Positions 44,630 through 57,039 of a stretch of 64,000 nucleotides of DNA are shown here, piece after piece. The notes beneath the pieces are model-generated. The model was given only the letters and a program-made list of their open reading frames with translations, searched no databases and was not told the origin of the DNA. The stretch spans positions 106,956,020 through 107,020,019 of the forward strand of contig OX235272.1 of the NCBI GenBank assembly GCA_944472155.2, written 5' to 3'. The translations under genes were made by a program, and so were the position numbers. The stretch's first letter is position 1, and each line of letters starts with the position of its first letter. The DNA comes from Trichobilharzia szidati (lineage: Eukaryota; Platyhelminthes; Trematoda; Strigeidida; Schistosomatidae).

Positions 44630-45195
44630 ATACTTTTGAACCCAGGACATTCTGGTTACAAGGCAAGCTTGTACTGATGATGAGCCCCAAACTAGAGCGA
44701 AACATCCGTCCAGTACTCTGGTGTTGGTTTTTCAGTGGTTCTCTAGCTGATATCAACCTGTGGTCTAACCTGAAACAAATAGAATCCCTACAAACTAATT
44801 CTTGACAATTAATCTGATGCTCGCTAGTGACTGGCTACAGAACGAAGTTGCCTGGAGGTCTAGCGAGAAGTAGTGACCAATGGGGGCCATCCAGTCGGGA
44901 GTGATGATGGAGTTCCCGTCGATGACATTGTTTGGTGCGAGTCGCGCTAAAATCGCTAATTCGCAGAAGTTAGAATTCATGGGCTGGCCATTGAGGAGTC
45001 GGGTCCCAGTGGCTGAATGGTATATGAGCTTGCCTTGTAACTAGAAGGTCCTGGGGCTGAACCCCACGGTGTGGGTGTTCACTGTCGATGAGTTCAAAAC
45101 TAGGAGAACGGGGACAGATGACTGTTCAGTACTTCCTTCTGATCTTCAATATTTCTCTAACTGATATCAATCCGTGGTGTAACCTGAAAGAGCGA
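44630..45195 (+). mobile_element. Hammerhead SINE pair: chimeric copy plus full-length copy
   Basis: 44630-44670 is reversed box B sequence (GAACCCAGGACATTCTGGTT) joined at GTACTG to a forward ribozyme and tail (44675-44815). A forward full copy follows at 44820-45195, with box A GGCTGAATGGTATATG and box B GGGGCTGAACCCC. The ribozyme cores are ATGATGA and TCGATGA. Confidence 0.65.
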
Positions 45196-45639
45196 TACTC
45201 ACCACTTGTTGTTTTTAGATTACGTAATTTATCATTTTGCTTGATATGTAAATTCATATGTTTTATGTTACCACGATCTGATAAGAACAATTAACTGTAT
45301 AGGCAATTCCCGGATCTTTTACAACACTCATTATATATGACTGTGCTGCTTTGAAGTGAAGTTATGAAAAGAAAATATTCTTTTCCCTGACCAAAATATT
45401 TTTTTTTGCCTGATATCCACATTCAGTTAATTGTGAAATCCCTAGAAAATCCCTCATTATCTAAACGTAATGATACCCTGTAAATACACACAGTTATTGT
45501 TATTCATCGTAAATTCTAAATTTTAACTTTTTATTGCATACTAAAGGATGCGAAATGCTCAAAATGAGTCGATCGGAAAAAACATTTTCGAACTGCTGAA
45601 ATTACTTTTGTTTTATTACTTTACAACGCTAGAATATTA

Positions 45640-46345
45640 TGCTCTTGTAAAGGGTTCACCACTTCGCTCTGTCCTTCTTTATGACTGCGAGTAAGACATG
45701 GCCATTGAAAGTGGGAGACTGGCTAACTGTCTTTGATCATAGGTGTCTGCGTTCTATAATAATAGGATGAGCAATATTGAGGTTAGGCATTAGTCGAGTG
45801 GTAGGTAAGGAGGGGGGGTACCAATCGACGAGTCGGTTGTGAAGTTACATCGATTGAGATGGTTAAGACATGTGCAACTCATACCACTGAGCCATCGATC
45901 GCCTTCCTCGATCAATGGACAATGTTAGCTGACTGACATAGGATGGATGAGGTTGGAAAAGAGCTAGCTAGTGGTGGTCAAACCAAAACATGGCTTCATC
46001 AATCAATGAAATCCACAACAATTAATTTAGGCCATGTAGGAAGGTGTTGACTGCTGTCTGGTAGGGGTCCTAGGGATGATAAAACCAATGATGATGGCTG
46101 GAGACAATTGGTGATATGGCTCAAAATCGTTCTCAATGGTTGGCGCAGATGCATTCACTCTTTGTGATTTATAATATCCAATAAAATTCTATTGTTCTTC
46201 CATATTACTATTCTTTTTGCCTCATATCTCTATTTTGAATCTCTCTTTAATCTCTCCTCTTGCTTTGTGTGCTACATGGAGAGAGTGTAGCAAGTGACAA
46301 TGCAGCACATTTGTGCAAAGTTCTCTGATGATACCAGTTAATTAG
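45640..46345 (+). mobile_element. Non-LTR retrotransposon 3' end (family L)
   Basis: It starts with TTCACCACTTCGCTCTGTCC and the 'LYDCE.DMAIES' remnant, then GAGCAATATTGAGGTTAGGC and TGGCTCAAAATCGTTCTCAA, and ends near TGTGCAAAGTTCTCTGATG. It is in the same order as 23725-24345, with frames closed. Confidence 0.7.
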
Positions 46346-46724
46346 CCCTTTTAAAGTCTGTGGCTACGTGTTTTTTCCTAGCTGAATTATCTGTATGAAT
46401 TAGAAATTCCTATCCATTATTTCATTGTTATATATCCTAAAATATCAGAGAGGATTTGTAGCTCAGGTGGATTTGATTTGGTTGTATTCTCTGAGCGAGT
46501 AGGTTGATTTAATTGCGAAACTGTCGTTATCCTTCGAGAAAGTCAACATATTCTGCACAAACTTCAGTATGAAGTGAACTTATTTGAATTCTCCACGAAT
46601 AATGACAACCTTTAGTGAAACTGCTTCTAAATTCTTCATTTTTATTGATTTGGAATTTGAACATTCTTGTCATGTGATTTATTCTGTTTTATTTGGTGAA
46701 TTTGATGTATAATAACGTTCAAGA

Positions 46725-47190
46725 GTTAGTTTGTAAGGATTAGATTTGTTTATACGAGTTTGAACACGGATTGATATCAGTTAGAGAAACATTGAAAACC
46801 AGCGCCAGAGTACTGGACAGCTGTTTCATCCTAGTTTGTGAATTATCGGCAGTACGCATCCACTGGGGTTTCACCAGTGAGAGGTCCAACCAGTCAAGTG
46901 TGAGGATGGATTTCCCACCGATGACATTGGTTGGTGTCAGTCGTGCTAAATCACGAATTGGTAGAAGTTACAATTCATAGGCTGGCTATTGAATCGGGTG
47001 GGTCTTAGAGGCTGAATGGTATACGAGCTAGCTTGCCTTGTAACCGAAAGGTCTTGGGTTCGAACCCTGGCGGTGTGTGTGTACTTCCGATGATTCCCAA
47101 ACTAGGTGGGGGAAACAGATGTCCAGTACTCTGGTGCTAGTTTTCAATGTTTCTCTAACTGATATCAATCCGTGGTCAAACTCGGATAAT
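46725..47190. mobile_element. Inverted dimer of hammerhead SINEs
   Basis: 46725-46870 is a minus-strand copy truncated just inside box B. 46871-47187 is a forward full copy with GGCTGAATGGTATACGAGC and GGGTTCGAACCC. Both tails (TTGATATCAGTTAGAG and its reverse) face outward. The cores are CCGATAA and CCGATGA. Confidence 0.75.
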
Positions 47191-47782
47191 AATTTGTTTG
47201 GTAATCGCTTATTCTTCTGGACACCAGGTTTCTAGAAATATCCTGACGTTTTCTTAGTTTCCTCTGTTTGAAATCTCTACATTATCTCAATTGAATTGGT
47301 GTCTGTGATTGTCTACATGCATCTATATGAAAGGATATGTATAGTTTATTTTCACAGCTAATTTATGTTTTTGGATTGTGATTCGAAGAGGACGCCTACT
47401 TGACGATGTATTGTTATCGATTATGCGATTTATTTTTCTAAATGGTATTGATGTTATTTTCTTTTGCTGTTAGATCCTTTGATCTGCACACTATTGAATG
47501 AAGTGATTGTGTTGGCTTGTGTGCTATTGTCTATTTCAAATAGCTTTAGTATTCTAGCCGTTATTATTTCAGAGATATTCTTTATTATACATATGGTAGA
47601 ATGAATTTTCTTGTAGTCTTTGATGATGATGGTTTCTTGTTGGTATTTCGATTTGAGTTTAATCATTTTTTGATGAAATTGTATGAGTATTCGTCATTCT
47701 TCTTGAAGATAGTTAGTAGGTTTCGGGAGGGTGAAATTAAGAGGTTAAAAGTCATCAAAACAATTGACTAACTAATAGATTG

Positions 47783-48245
47783 CATGGAGGATTTCATCAT
47801 GAGCTGACCACAGTTAGACAACCACTGGAAAACCTGGGAGTACTGGACAGCTGTTCCTTCCTAGTTTGGGATTCTTCATCAGTACGCACCCATCGGGGTT
47901 CAAACAAAGGACCTTCTGGTTACAAGGTGAGCTCGTAGACCATTGAGCCACTGGGACCCGATCCAATGGTCCTTCAATTCTAACTTCTGCCAATTCACGA
48001 CCTAGCGCGACCAATTCGCAGTGTCTTCTTCAATGAGTTACTGCCTCACCTACAACCTGCTGCACTCTACTGGTCACGGCTTCCAACTAGAACCCCAGGT
48101 GGCTGCATACTGATGAAGAGTTCCAAACTAGGATGAAACAGCTGTCCAGTACTCCCGGGTTTTCCAGTGGTTCTCTAATTGATATCAGCTCATGATGAAA
48201 TCCTCCATGCAATCAAACAAAATCCCTACAAAACCAATACTTGAA
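47783..48245. mobile_element. Inverted dimer of hammerhead SINEs
   Basis: 47783-48090 is a minus-strand full copy. It joins at GAACCCC, without spacer, to a forward 3' part 48088-48245 (ribozyme and tail). Both ribozymes read ATGAAGA in the core position. GAACCCC is present both at the 5' end of one copy and in box B of the other, so it is a microhomology junction. Confidence 0.75.
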
Positions 48246-48248
48246 AAA

Positions 48249-48935
48249 TAACTAATGGATGTTAGTAACAAGATATTTAAGTTTTGAAGGAGTCAGGGGT
48301 GAAAATTAATTATTTACGGAATTCAAGACAAGTTAATTCATAAGCATTAGCAACAAGCTGTTACATAAACAAGAAATTTGTAAAATATTGATGATGATTG
48401 AGAAGAATAGGATGACTCAGTGGAATTACGTAAAATACAAACAAATAAGTCAATAAAATTAGCTAGAATTGTGAAAAATTAACAAGATCAAATGATAGTT
48501 ACAAGGGGAGAGGAAAAATCTAAGCTTTTAAGGTTATATTTATCGTATTTCACCCAACCTCTCGCTGCATGATCTCCGAGTACGACTTTTGCATACAGAT
48601 GAGGCAATCGGAATTCATCTGAACAAGCCAAATGTGTGTGTGTACGTTCAACAGAAATTTGTACAGCTTCTTTTTTTGACATGGTCAACTACATAATATG
48701 CATTAATTTTTTAATAACGACTTTTTCCCCTCCACTTGTGTAACTATCTCATCCTTTGATTTTGTTATTTTTTACAATTCTAGCCAATTCTATTAACTTG
48801 TTTGTCTGTATTTTCTTGATTATGTAATAACTTGTTGCTCACGCCCAAGAATTAACTTATATTGAATTCCCTAAATAATTAATTTTCACCCATACCCCCT
48901 TCCAAACTTAGATATCTTGTTACAAACCTCTTGAT
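48249..48935. mobile_element. Fold-back element with about 200-base inverted arms around a 67-codon ORF
   Basis: Left arm 48249-48510 and right arm 48718-48935 are inverted copies (GTAACAAGATAT, GTGAAAATTAATTATTTA, TAGCTAGAATTGTGAAAAAT). The left arm has about 60 extra bases. The centre carries a minus-strand ORF 48488-48688 with MSKKEAVQISVERTHTHLAC and DEFRLPHLYAKVVLGDHAAR. It resembles no protein known to me. It may be a MITE/fold-back DNA element that captured an exon, or two inverted copies of a repeat around a real exon. Confidence 0.5.
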
Positions 48936-49663
48936 TTCACCCTCCCCACTCCTCATATACCTAAAACTGATTAACTAAAATAACCCTGTTGATTGGTAAA
49001 AAGATTTTGATGTAAAAAAGACTATATATTAGTGTAGAGCCAGCCAGCCGATGATGATGAGGAACTATAATTGAAAAAGAAATACATCTCCTCGCTCAAT
49101 CTGTTATTAGTTCTTAGCTCCTGGACGACTTCAGACAGGCGATCTACATCAGTTTACATGCTTCATACGAACAGTCGAGGATTTCATGCATTATGGATTG
49201 CAATTTAATCTCCAAGTTTAATACTTTGAAGTAAAAAAAATTATATTTTCAAACAGACGGGTACATAATACTTGTGATAGATTAAGTAGTATACGATAAT
49301 TAGCGTGAATTTTCCACCTATTAACGCGAATATATTTAGACTCATTTATTCATTAAAATGCTTCTTTCTAACTAGTGAATTTGCTATTTACAAATAGAAA
49401 TAATTCAAGTATCAAGTCAAAGAGAGGATTAGTATTAATACTGTAAAGGCAGAAAACAAGAGACTTGGTGATGTAATGTTTATTTGGGATTTGATATCTG
49501 TATATAGAGAAATTATATATATATACTTTATGTGAATAGCGTCATTTGAATCATTCCCATTACATGTATTCCCTTCATTTGGTTCGATAAATAAAGTTTC
49601 CGTTATCAATCTCTCCCTTCACCATGTTACCTGTCATCTTATTCCATCCAGCCTATTGTTATT

Positions 49664-49893
49664 TTTTTTCCTTCACGTTCCCCAGTGGAACATAGGGCTT
49701 CAAGCTAGTGGCTTGAAGTTTCTGTAGCAGTGCTTATTTTACAGGATGGGGTTGCTAGCCTCATGCCCAACCTTTCCTCTTTACCAGCTCTTATTTCTGG
49801 CTTCGCGAGGTGAAGGAGTGCGTCGGCCGGGGATCGAACCTCGGAGCATGTGCATGGTCGGCGAGCATCCTAACCGCTATGCAACCGACGCAC
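49664..49893 (-). mobile_element. tRNA-headed SINE with RTE-like tail
   Basis: Reverse copy of the family at 15083: T-run, TTCACGTTCCCCAGTGGAAC tail, CAGGATGGGGTTGCTAGCC body, and tRNA-like head to GCAACCGACGCAC. Flanks CAGCCTATTG (49649-49658) and CAGCCTACTG (49896-49905) form a likely target duplication with one mismatch. Confidence 0.8.
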
Positions 49894-49899
49894 AACAGC

Positions 49900-51135
49900 C
49901 TACTGGTATGGTTTGGTGTAATTGCATGTGGTGTGGTGCTATGGCGGAAATATTCTCCAGATTTCTTATATCAGTGTTGGGTCAGCTAATCTAGATTTTG
50001 CTGCTAGGTTTTTATGCTCCACTAGTCTGACTGATCCTTTCCTACTAATCTGACGTGACAATAATTGCAGGGTGTTGGAAAGATTAAATTGTTTTGTATG
50101 ATTGGCTCTACAGGATTGATCCTTTAACCGATAAAACTTGTTTCTAATTGAGTTTGTGGGCAGTTTGAATGCCAGCCACTTTCATTCCTGCCTTGTTAAG
50201 AATTCTGCGTAACGTTTCCGAGGTTCCTTCTTTGTATGGAAGTACTACTGATGGCAACTTAAATTGCCTATTGTTGGTGTTATCATTATTCTGTGCATGT
50301 TTGACGTGTATGTCGTCATTAATAATAATAATATTTTTATTATTATCGCTATCACCATTATTTATTATTATTTATTCTATTTTTACATTTTGCTACATAC
50401 TTCCTGATTAATATGTCAGCGTAATTATTAAGTTTCAAAGTTTATCTTATATGCCTCACTTACTGTGTTAGATTTTCCTTGGTACTCGTTAGATATTTTG
50501 CCCTATTACTTAGATATTTCACCAATGCTATTTTCTGCTGACAGCGGGTGGGTTGATGCGAAATCCAAATGTCCGTCTGAATGTGTGCGTTTCCTGTAAA
50601 CACCAGTGTTTAACTTCCCATCTTCTTTCTTTTTTACGCTACAATCTAACACTGCAATTTCCCCCTTCTTGACTTTCCAATTCATAAGTTAATCGAACTG
50701 CTTCTACCGCTGAATTGCTGAGTCCTGTGTTCTAAGTATGGTGAATGTGTCATCTAGATACCTCCAGCATACTTTCAGGATGGGGCTGAACGTTTCAGTC
50801 ACTAAGTTTTCCCACCTATCCATGAATCGAGGATATTGGGTACCCATTGGCAACTCCCTCAGTTTGTTTCTATATTTTCCCTTTGAATTTAAATAATGTG
50901 GAAGTCAGGCATAGCTGCTGCGCTCCCAGCATTATGTCCTCAAGTGACACTTTTGTTCTAAGTTCAATTTCTTGGTCAGAAATGAGTTCGTTACTGACTA
51001 CCTCTATAACCATATTTATCGGTATACGTGTCTATATACTACTGATAAATCTTATCAGTAGCACATGCCACAATGCTAGTGGATGCAGTCATAAGAAAAT
51101 CTATCAGAGGCAAGAACGAATCACCAGTTAAGATA
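49900..51135 (-). mobile_element. PLE with reverse transcriptase and GIY-YIG remnants
   Basis: On the minus strand: FKGKIxKQTEGVANGYPISS (PLE RT block 'F..G..Y.Q..G..MGSP.S'), then WRYVDDTFTILRTQD (catalytic YVDD), KKEDGKLNTGVYRKRTHSDG and HPLSAENSIGEISK. The linker block ILNKAGMKVAGIQTAH-like and a decayed nuclease follow towards 49900. It is the most complete PLE body in the window, about 1.2 kb, with a few stops and shifts. Confidence 0.7.
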
Positions 51136-51429
51136 AATATTTCATTCACGGAAAATTCCCCAAGTAGACTTCATTTTGAAGTTAACACTGAAGATATCTA
51201 GAAGATCAATGCGAGTTTTCCAATGAAATCATCCAGTTCAGAGAACACAGAATACTAAAAACACCCCCACCTTAACACCAACCTTCCAGTATTTCAATAA
51301 CTCACCTTTCCTTGCAATAACGTTATGAACATAAGTTCATGCTCCATTTGTGAAAGACACAGAAGATATATTTACTCCTTGGAAATCTATCTCCAGCATT
51401 GGACGGTTTAATATCAGTCAAAATAATTG

Positions 51430-52800
51430 ATTAAAGATGTCCAATTAGAAATTTCAAAAGATTGATTACTGAACAGACAATATTCTTTTCGTTAACTTCA
51501 TCATCAGGTTCTATGGATATGTTCATCCGTAATAATGAAAGAATGATTGGTATTGACAACAACAATGATTTTTTATAAAGGTAATATCGAATTACTGACA
51601 TCAGAATTCCAAATGTTATTTGCAATTAGATTGTTAATAGATTATAGTCCAAAATATATGTGTGTATGTGGTAATATGTAAAATTGTAAACTGAACACCA
51701 ATATTACAAATTAAATGATTATGAATGACAACGAATCTATAGTAATGTATTCTCATGAATCATATTCATATTAAGTTCCACTCATATTGATTACAAACTT
51801 CAGATGGATGAGTGATCATGTCAAGGACGGGAGGAGAGAAAAACTTTGTGGGTTAGCATGTTATGTGCTCTGTATGTGTAAGTCGACGACTACGTTGAAA
51901 TAAGAAAACAAAAGGTTAGTTAATTCAAGTGTAATGGCAGGGGTTAGGTGAATTCATGTGTACAGGATGGAAGGCTATATCAAAAAAGCCGATATAATAA
52001 AGCATTTATGAATTTACAGACTCCACAGCAGGCCACGTCAGTAGTGGAGGTTGGGCCTATTTCTTCTGTTAACACAGCACCGGTTGTTTAAGGCGAATCG
52101 CAATAGCTTCAGCTGTTTGAAGTATGCGGTATCTGGATGCTTTTGGCAGTTTATTTGGTACCCAATAGATGATGGAGTAGAATTCTTCAGTGCTAGCTTT
52201 GTGGCCGGTTTGGACGAGGTGGTCTAATATCGGACAGTTGATTCTTCTCACTACACCTTTATTTAGCCACACGGGTAAGTGTTCCCATGTGAGCACGAAA
52301 AATCAACTTCGTAGAGCATCAGACAACATAACTCGCTCTACAGGAGTAGTTGAATTGTTACATACAAGAAAAAGAGGTGGCTAGTCTGGGTACTTCATCT
52401 TACAATTAAGCAATCACAACCGGTCGTGTAGAAAATACGACCTGTAGTTCTTTGAATATATTTTCTTAACTTGTCAGTAATTATTTCACTAGACGCATCA
52501 CTCTTGAATTGCAGTCAGATATATAAGGGCTTCTTATTTACAGATAGAAAGAGAATAGTCCTTTTCTACTTTTTTGGTCATGTGTTTCTTGATAAACGTT
52601 TCTGGATAGTTTTTTTCAATTAAGGTGTCATATACAATGCTCAGTTCATCTTCGATTACATCTTCTGAGCATATAGCTCTAATCCTTACTAAATTCCTTT
52701 TGTATTGGAGAGGAACAAAGCAATGAAAATGTGTATATTGTCCCGTCCTTGTACTTTTCCTATGCAAATTCCTTTTTATACGACCACCGGTAGACGGAAA
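51430..52800 (-). mobile_element. PLE: RT C-terminus, GIY-YIG domain and terminal repeat
   Basis: The minus strand reads RTGQYTHFHCFVPLQYKRNL, IEDELSIVYDTLIEKNYPET, then decayed RASYVV and WEHLPVWLNKGVVRRINCPI, FYSIIYWVPNKLPKASRYRI, LQTAEAIAIRLKQPVLC. These are in the order RT thumb, nuclease, C-terminus. The terminal repeat near 51470-51520 carries GAACCTGATGATG, GAAAAGAATATT and TGTTCAGTAA, the hammerhead-like layout seen at 9150 and 21540. Confidence 0.7.
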
Positions 52801-53269
52801 CTAATGTGGTGAGAGTAGTCAATCACAAAAATTATGGAGTCATTTACAGATTGTAAATGTTTATTCACGAAGAAATGAAGTAAAAAAAATATCATCTACT
52901 CTGATATTACTGTAGATATACAGATTCCAATATTTAATTTTTCTAGCTTTCCAATAGCTTTGAGTTTCTTATATACCGAGAAACGTTATTCCAGCTTATA
53001 AAGGTTTTTCGTCTGAAGTAAAGACAACCTAGTGGTATATATATCAGTGATACCAAAATGTCTCCTGTCTTTTTTTCATTTCATCATAAATGTACTAATA
53101 AATATGACTCTAATCAACTTTAGCATCTCAGAGATTGACTTTTTACCTACCAGGGTAGAGTCTCGTCGATTTAGAGGGTGTGGATGATAGCACACTTCTA
53201 GATTAAGACTCTGAATATCTTGGACAGAAATCTTAGAATGTTTAGATTCTATTCATCCCTGCCAAATAT

Positions 53270-54300
53270 AAAATAAATGGTGCTATAAAGTGGTCTATAC
53301 TGAAGGTAGGAAGTGAAATTGGAAGGTGTGTTGACCACTTCACGTATTTGGGAAGTTATCTAAGCCCTAATCGACTGATTAATGACAGAAGCTTCAATAT
53401 AGAAAAGGCTTTTATGGCATTTGACAATTTATATAATCATTGGCTAAGATGTGATATCCAGTTATCGATCAAAGGGCGTATGAACTGCACAGCAGTTCTG
53501 TATGTCTTCCTTTATGACTGTGAAACACAGAGGTCGAAACTGGAAGTTGTTTACTTTCGATGTCCCGTGATTATTGGTGTAATATAGTGGATAATACTGA
53601 GGCTAAGCATTGAGTGCTAGGAAGGAAGGGGAAATCAGCCGATGCGTCGGTGGCACAGTGGTTAGGATTCTCACCGACCATGCACTTGGTCCGGGGTTCG
53701 ATCCCCGGCCGACGCACGCATGATATCAATGGTCGGCCTACGAAATTTGGCCTACTGATATCACATGCTGAAAATTCCATACTTGTACCAAAAATACCAT
53801 GTGGAAACTAAGCTATAATCAAAATTAAAAAATACAGTTGTGAAGCTGCATTGCTTGACATGGCTAGGACACGTGTTGCACATTCTAAGCCACCAGCTTC
53901 CTTGTCGAGTTATGTCAGATAACACAACATTAGGTTAGGTAAGAATTATAGGTCATCAAATCAAAACTTGGCATCAATGGAGGAAGCTTTTGACGTTTAG
54001 TTCAAGCCTCATAGTGAGATGTAGGCTGCCTGGTTGGCGTCATCGAGACTAAGAACCAATGGCTGAAGACTGTTAGTGGCATGGTACAAAATCGTTTTCA
54101 ATGTTGAACATGTTTTCACTCTCTATTTATTCCTAGAACAATCAAACCCTCACTATTAATCAAGTTCATTTCAATTCATCATTATAGTTCGTTTACATTT
54201 TTTTTCTCTTCCCTTATATGTTATATGGATTGTGACAACTTGAATTACTGCACTTTTATATACAGTTCTATGTTGAAATGTGAGTCAATCAGTCAGTCAG
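53270..54300 (+). mobile_element. Non-LTR retrotransposon 3' end (family L) interrupted by a SINE
   Basis: Frames give DHFTYLGSYLSPNRLINDRS, RCDIQLSIKGRMNCTAVLYV, and after the SINE further degraded blocks ending at AATCAGTCAGTC. It is convergent with the reversed copy beginning at 54350. Confidence 0.7.
53644..53830 (+). mobile_element. tRNA-headed SINE with alternative tail
   Basis: The head 53644-53716 is the same tRNA-like module as at 15085 (GCGTCGGTGGCACAGTGG ... TTCGATCCCCGGCCGACGC), with acceptor ends fully complementary over 7 bp. The body is unrelated to the RTE tail: GATATCAATGGTCGGCCTAC, TGCTGAAAATTCCATACTTG, ATAATCAAAATTAAAAAATA. Its sister copy is at 58745-58965. Confidence 0.8.
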
Positions 54301-54349
54301 CAAAAGTGTTTTCGACTTGGCTACTAAACCAAAAGGACTTACTTAGAAT

Positions 54350-55370
54350 AAATTCTTTGACTGACGGACTGGATTCAACGTAGAACTATGCACATATGCA
54401 TAGGCGTTCTAGTTACTACACTCCATGTACACTCCATGGTGCGTCGGTGGCATAGTGGTTAGGACGCTCGCCGACCGTGCACATGGTCCGGGGTTCGAAT
54501 CCCGGCCACCGACGCGCTCCTTTACCTCGCTGAGCCAGAAATAATTCTGGTAGAGAGGAAAGGTTGGGCATGAGGCTAGCAACCCCATCCTGTAAAATAA
54601 ACACTGCTACAGAAACTTCAAGGCATTAGCTTGAAGCCCTATGTTCCACTGGGGAACGTGAAGGAAAAAAAATGTACCAAACAAAGCAAGAGAAGAGAGT
54701 AAAGAGGGGTCCAGAAGAGAGATAATAAACAGAATTGTGAATGAGGGAAAAAGAACAATAATATGGAAAAACAATGGAATTTTATAGGATATGATAAATC
54801 ACAAAGAGTGAATGCAAATACAACAGCTATTGAGAACTATTTTGAGCCATATGACCTATGGTCTCCAGCCATTGGTTTTTACCATCCCGACGACCCCGAC
54901 CAAACTGACGGACAGTCTACATCTCCCAACGTGGCTGGCCGGCATTAGACTGTCATTGATTTCATTGATTGATGAAGCCATGTTTTGGTTTGACCACCAC
55001 TATCTAGATCTTTTCCAACCTGATCCTATGTCAGCTAACATTGCCCGTCATCGAGGAAGGTGATGGATGGTTAGGCATGCATAACACATATCCTAACCAT
55101 CTCAATCGATGTAACTTCACAACCACCTCATCGATTGATTTTCCCTCCTTACCTAGCACTCACTCGACTGATGCCTAACCTCAATATTGCCCACCCTATT
55201 ATGCCACCTAACACGGGAGATAGAACGTAGGCACCTATGATAAAAGACAGCCAGTCAGGTTTTTCACGTTTTCTACTTTCAATGGCCATGTCTCACAGCC
55301 ATAGAAGAAGGATGGAGCGAATTACTGAGCAATAATACACACCCTTTGGTCGATAGCCTCAAGCTTACAT
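54350..55370 (-). mobile_element. Non-LTR retrotransposon 3' end (family L), reversed
   Basis: It follows the 3140-4190 copy throughout (TGGTCTCCAGCCATTGGTTT, ATGTCAGCTAACATTGCCCG, CCTCAATATTGCCCACCCTA). The SINE 54441-54672 is inserted near its 3' end. Confidence 0.75.
54441..54672 (+). mobile_element. tRNA-headed SINE with RTE-like tail
   Basis: Head GCGTCGGTGGCATAGTGG to CCGACGCG, body and tail as at 15083, ending AAGGAAAAAAA. ATGTAC at 54425-54430 and 54673-54678 is a possible target duplication; a further 10-base CTCCATG repeat separates it from the head. Confidence 0.8.
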
Positions 55371-56004
55371 TAAACTGACTTAAAATCTAGGCTTCTTCTG
55401 CTGCTAGAGTGTATTGATTTCCTCATGTTCACGTGTATTTTGTTTTCATTTCAGTATAGCTGAATCTTTCATGTTTTATTTTCTGACATTCATAGACAAG
55501 GTCGTTTTCTTCAACTATTGATTATATGTGTATGCATATTTAAAAATTTTATCGATATATTCTAGTTAGATTATATTTTCTCGAAAGTCTTTTAGTGACT
55601 TCACTAACACATCTTCCATTTGTTCATTTGTCGTCTTAAAAACTCACGATCGATGAGATCAAACATCATAACTGTACTCTTAATAAATAAATTTCTACAA
55701 TTGGCAAGTAATGTTTTTTTTTAAAATTTTGAATTGTGTAATGTTGCAAAGATTCTATTCATTTTGGAGTACACTTCCTCAATGTGACTAATATTGTTGC
55801 TACTTGGACTGTTGGCAGTTCATATGATGAGACGGATTTTGAAATTAGACAATTTTCTCCTATACTATGCTTTGAAATTAATCCGCCACACATTAGTGAC
55901 TCACTGCCTGTTGGACTTCCTGGAATTGTGATTGGCCAGTAGAGTTGTGGAGGACAAGTAGACGTTGGTGACACCTGTTGGAGAGAATTTAAAGTTCCTC
56001 GTTC

Positions 56005-56205
56005 AGTGGATTTCAACCCGGTGTCTCAGTGGTCAACGTGTACGTGTTGTAACGTGAAGGTTATGGATTCGATCCTTGGTGAAGTTGTGAGTGCGTACTG
56101 ATGAAGAGTCTCAAGTTAGGACGAAATATCTATCCAGTGCTTCCTAGTATTTAATAACTCTGTAACTGATGTCTGTTTGTGACGAAGTCTATTTTAATAA
56201 GTGTT
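56005..56205 (+). mobile_element. Hammerhead SINE, 5'-truncated
   Basis: CCCGGTGTCTCAGTGGTCAA (box A-like), GGATTCGATCC (box B), ribozyme 56092-56140 with ATGAAGA core, GTCTC/GGAC stem II and GACGAAATA, and a tail ending GACGAAGTC. Confidence 0.65.
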
Positions 56206-56225
56206 CATTTATTATCATTTTATCA

Positions 56226-56600
56226 TTGTTCCCTTGGGTTCCGAGTGGAACACGGGGTTTCAGTAGCACATCACTTTGTCCTGTTGCCTGTGGTCCTCTT
56301 CAACTGGTCTCATCTGTGCGCATCTCCTCCTCTCTGGACCTTTTTCATATCACCCTTAGACCCACACCCAAATGGTCGTTTCCCATTCGGTTTCCATTCG
56401 AATGATAGCCTGGCTCACGATGTCATTCGACGGTCTCGTCAGCTCGAGTCTGATCCGTCTCCATTTTCTTCGGAATATTTGTTGAGCAACAGGTTCTTAG
56501 TTGGTTAGCTCCCAAAGTTTCTTGTTGCCAATTAGTGTTCATTAGTTCTGGGTAACTGTTGGACTCATTTCTGACTTTCAGTCTAAGATTAAGACAGTTT
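56226..56600 (-). mobile_element. RTE LINE 3' end
   Basis: Reversed: an end TTCCACTCGGAACCCAAGGG and upstream blocks that include EWKPNGKRPFG-like sequence (family 'WNPEGKRKRGRP'). It shares the end of 686-710 and 15935-15970. It directly follows the hammerhead SINE tail. Confidence 0.6.
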
Positions 56601-57039
56601 GACTTATATACTTCGGTAGTATTATGCGAACTACTGTGACTATAAGTCTTCAGTCGATAAATTATATTATTTAGACTCATTTAAAATCTACTTTCTTCAT
56701 AATTCAAAGTCACCTAAATCTCCTTTTAAACATTTTTAAAATTCATGAAAAATCCCTATTCGAATATTAATAGACAGAAGACCAGTAGTTCAGCGAAGAG
56801 TCTCATTTCGTCGGCGAATTCATTTTCATAGCTGTACAATCGCAAATATATATGGTTGTTTTGTATGTGTGTGTACATTAAATTTGTCAAAACGAAAATA
56901 CAATTAGTAAAATAAAGTATAAATATATTTCAATAGTTTACACACAATGATAAGTTTTGTTAGTGGTAATATTTCGAGCAAAATTACTGCCCGTGTTCAC
57001 ACCACTGTTGGAATTGTTTGATTCGGAAACAAGCAGCTT

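Noticed and set aside
49440..49620. Another solo LTR (GGCAGAAAACAAGAG... GATAAATAAAG)
   Set aside because: It has LTR-like end words and an AATAAA, but it does not align with family T beyond a few bases and no second copy was seen.
53644..53716. tRNA gene at the head of the second SINE type
   Set aside because: Same module and same abnormal loop as above, fused to an AT-rich tail; the sister copy at 58893 has the same fusion.
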